From NCBI GenBank assembly GCA_963277665.1, contig OY728158.1, forward strand, positions 600,680,818 through 600,744,817: DNA of 64,000 nucleotides. The letters run 5' to 3'. The notes below the pieces were generated by a model, which saw nothing but the letters and a program-made list of their open reading frames with translations, was not told where the DNA came from and made no database searches. Position 1 is the first letter of the stretch, and every line of letters begins with the position of its first letter. Origin of the DNA: Viscum album (Eukaryota > Streptophyta > Magnoliopsida > Santalales > Viscaceae). Both the position numbers and the translations under genes were made by a program. Positions 61,218-64,000 of the stretch are shown here, one piece after another.

Positions 61218-61664
61218 AGGAGGGGAGATGGGTTTTCCTAGTATTTTAATTATTAGTTTATTATTTTCCACCAAGATAAGAAGTAGTGATGATTACCTAA
61301 CCATGAATAGTAAATAGGGCATGTGAGTTTGAGATTTGGGTGCTTACATCACTTGTGATGTCAGGAATAGTGGGTTTAAATTATAATGTATTTATACGGT
61401 AAATTAATATATTCTACTATTCACGAAAAATTCAAGTATCTCAGAAAAAATCCAAAAATTCACCCTAACTATTTTTCAACGTGTAGAATCCAAAAATGAA
61501 TTCCATTTTTCAAAAATAATTTTCTAAATATGATTAATTAAAATTTTAATTAAAATCATAATCTCTATGAAAAATATAGTTTTTAAAATATTTATTTACT
61601 TAATTCCAAAACATATCTAAATCCTACATTCACTTAATTTAAATATATATAATATCATAGGTGA

Positions 61665-61740
61665 GGTTACTATTCAGAAGGGTATGTAACTATTCATAAG
61701 GGTTGGTCACTATCCATAAGGGTAGATTACTATTCAAAAA
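61665..61740. repeat. Short tandem repeat in LTR F
   Basis: Four to five units of about 20 bp built on 'tactattcataagggt' with variable spacers. The phrase 'actattcat' also occurs singly in the U3 of A and B. Confidence 0.6.
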
Positions 61741-61770
61741 AAAAATAAGTTGGCCTTATCAGACTCTAAA

Positions 61771-62910
61771 TAACTTACTAATCGCAACTGCGAATATTCT
61801 TATTTCGAAATTCAAAATAGAGAAGTGTAAAATTTAGTTTTAATAGCTTTCATATAAAGTCCACATAGTACATAGTTGTTCATTTATGCATGATTCCACA
61901 TCTTGTTTCCTTTTAATATTTTAGGATGTTAGAATAGTATATTCATGGATAAAGATAGTGTAAATTCTCACAGGACCTTAAATGATGAAGGGATGTTTTA
62001 AAAAATCATAGGTAGTTCCATGATTGGAAAAATTGGTTCAGTAAATATGAGGGTCAGAATGGGGTGGGGGTTATGTTATTGGCTTCCATTAGTTGGTGAT
62101 TGATTAAGGGAAGTCCTAATGGCAGTGAGTTAATACATTGTTTGGGCTTATTGGTCTCTCTATAGGAGAGATGTGTTGTAGCATTGGAGGTTTTAGAGGA
62201 ATTATAAATACATAGGCTAGGATCATTATGATAAATTTATAATGAACTTTTTGATGAGATTAACATTCCCTTAGGGCCAATGTGTATTATGTTTTAATGG
62301 TGTTGAATAAAGGTTGGGTAGGTCAAGCATGAACTATCTGAGGCTACTTAGAACTATAGGACTCAAAATTAGTGCTCATGGGTTGAGATTATCAGGTTTT
62401 AGAAGAAATGCATGCATGAGGGAGACTCTCATAGGGATTCTAGTGTTTTAGTATAGTTTTATCAATGAGATGATAGTGTGGATAACCCTATAGTGGAGAG
62501 AATCCTACTGGTATTTTGGAAGGTGACCCACATTCCAGGTGGGAGGAAGTTAATTTCATGTTTTGGAAATCCAAATGTGGTCGATGGGCCTATAAATTAT
62601 ATGATTATTGGAATTTAGTGATGGGTTTCCATATATTTTAGGGAACTCACTCACTGTAGTGTAAGAAATTATAAACCTCAAATCCCAAGATAAAACATGC
62701 ACAAAACCAAAACCATGTATATATAAAATAAAGAGAATCTAAAAACCTTTCACTAAATATCATATGAAACATTATTCAGTTTTATTCATGATTAATAACA
62801 CTGAGAGGAAGCTAATGGAATCCCACTTGGGTGATGTATAATGAAATCTGAGCACAACATGCATAAATATTGTATCATTTTAGATGAATATTCAATACAT
62901 TTAACAATAA
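61771..62910. other. Unclassified DNA between LTR F and LTR E
   Basis: No gene recognised. The part 61990-62640 is less AT-rich, with G-rich, T-rich phrases of the kind seen in LTR D, so it may be LTR or element interior, but no alignment to another part of the window is convincing. Confidence 0.35.
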
Positions 62911-64000
62911 TGTAACACCCTGACCCTAGTTACCCTGAGTTGGTGCATTATTACATAACATTGGCATGATACAAGGAATCATGTCCCAAAAGACCGATCA
63001 GTTTAGTAGACTTGGATGTACTAGATACATACATAAGTTTTACATTACATCATGAAATAAAAAAACAAAAATGTGCCCCCTTTGAACACTCTTATATCCC
63101 TTATCCAATTTCTACAGGTTAATCGCAATATAATTCTTTTAATCCTAGTAAAAATAAAACATATTAAAGAGTTGAGATCAAATGCTTAATAAGGATAAAA
63201 ATATAGCGGAAACTATCATAAATAAAAACAAGCATTTAAGGAAATGTATAAGACTAGAACACAATCTTTTTAAATTTAAACTTCAACATAATATGGCTAA
63301 GATAAATCAAATAATGCCATCTACTTATTCATAGGGATATTATACTAGTCGAATAAACACATGTAATATCAATAGCCAATTTTATAATGATAGAATACAT
63401 AATGTCGGACATTCTGAAACATCTTTTCATGGCCTCGACCAAGATGTCTAAAAATGATTTAGGCCTCGACCAAAACCATATATCAAATTGGGAAAGGCCT
63501 CTTCCAATTCCACATATAATTGTCTTATGAGACCTATCGATGCATTGAGAAGCTATAGCGGGCTCCACCCGTCACATACTAAGTCCAATGCATTCCTCAT
63601 ATGAAAATGTTGAAACATAATCTAAACATTCATATTAAAACTAGCATACGAAATGCCAATATTTTAACCACAAACTGTGAATGACATAAAAATAACACAT
63701 CCACAGTCAAACATAACCCATTCAATAAAATATGGATGATTGTATTATAATAAATCAAATTCAATTAATAATAAAATACACTGAAGGATATTGACATAGA
63801 TTAAAATAGACATTAAATCTATTTGAGAGAAATATCCCCTTTTTCATGAAAACATTTAAATGTCGAACTATTTATCAAAGTAGTCGTTTAAAAGATATTT
63901 TTGAATCAAAGTGTCCCATACCTCTTTGAAACTTTTAAAAGGAATTTTTATTTCAATACATTCATGTCCATATAAATAAATACATAAAACCATTTTTAAA
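62911..64000 (-). repeat. LTR E: 3' end of a second A-family LTR, minus strand (runs off the window)
   Basis: From 62911 the sequence is the reverse complement of the A LTR 3' end: TGTAACACCCTGACC, then 'gcattattacataacattggcatgat', and further in the 'ggctccacccgtcacat' and 'tccaatgcattcctcatatga' landmarks. No primer site adjoins the LTR end, so it is the 3' LTR of a minus-strand element or a solo LTR. The twin motif would fall beyond 64000. AATAA at 62906-62910 is the candidate target duplication. Confidence 0.85.

Larger units (their letters stand above)
59487..61770 (-). repeat. LTR F, partial, minus strand; insertion site of element A
   Basis: On the minus strand this keeps the layout of the A and B LTRs: a U3 block shared with A and B (61520-61395), a TATA box at 61217, GAGGTAAT at 61045 (172 bp on), AAGGTAAG at 60275 (about 942 bp on), then a segment similar to the B LTR around 'agtaaggg.taaa'. 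The severed left end is probably in the last bases before 25842. The right edge (LTR start) and any coding part were not found. I do not see the twin GTACGTACGG motif here. Confidence 0.5.

Noticed and set aside
1..64000. Host protein-coding, tRNA or rRNA genes
   Set aside because: No conserved host protein, tRNA cloverleaf or rRNA signature was recognised; every coding stretch with identifiable motifs is retrotransposon-derived. A weak or highly diverged gene in 17.5-21 kb cannot be excluded by eye.

Overview
The window is nuclear DNA of a plant with a transposon-dense genome. I see no convincing host gene, rRNA, tRNA or CRISPR. The recognisable coding sequence is Ty3/gypsy LTR-retrotransposon gag-pol plus one LINE remnant. 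All of it is broken by stops or frameshifts. The elements have long LTRs (1.3 to 4 kb), primer sites matching plant initiator-tRNA-Met (TGGTATCAGAG), the order protease-RT-RNase H-integrase, and a chromodomain-like C-terminus in the two best preserved families. This fits chromoviruses, probably the Tekay/Del branch. The species cannot be named from the sequence.

Layout. 1-5645: 5' half of a decayed minus-strand gypsy element (C), with its 1.3 kb 5' LTR at 4345-5645. 5646-20968: mostly AT-rich relic DNA. Inside it a very old direct-repeat pair (about 9080-13424 and 14520-17520) looks like the LTRs of an ancient element, and its first copy is split by a LINE remnant (about 11420-12780). 20969-24310: a long plus-strand LTR (D) followed by a primer site. 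25847-59481: plus-strand element A, bounded by the 5-bp target duplication AGAAA. Its 3' LTR is split by a 21.5 kb insertion (37340-58831) of family B on the minus strand, with its own target duplication (GAATT/GACTT). B is not a simple element: it reads LTR-internal-LTR-internal-LTR, two full internal regions sharing a central LTR. 59487-about 61770: part of a minus-strand LTR (F) into which A probably inserted. 62911-64000: the 3' end of another A-family LTR on the minus strand (E).

Nothing here is likely to be autonomous. A and both B copies each retain the full length of a single gag-pol frame of about 1490 codons, but with many stops. The two B internal regions have the same length and share at least two premature stops at identical positions, so one already dead copy was probably duplicated in place.

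The most interesting signal is non-coding. The LTRs of families A and B keep a fixed layout downstream of their TATA box: GAGGTAAT at about +175, a hairpin-forming motif with invariant GTACGTACGG at about +352, a second copy 185-189 bp further on, and AAGGTAAGGG at about +900. The spacing differs by only 0 to 4 bp between the families although much of the sequence between has diverged. The TATA/GAGGTAAT/AAGGTAAG part also recurs in F. I read this as a conserved, possibly spliced, structured leader.
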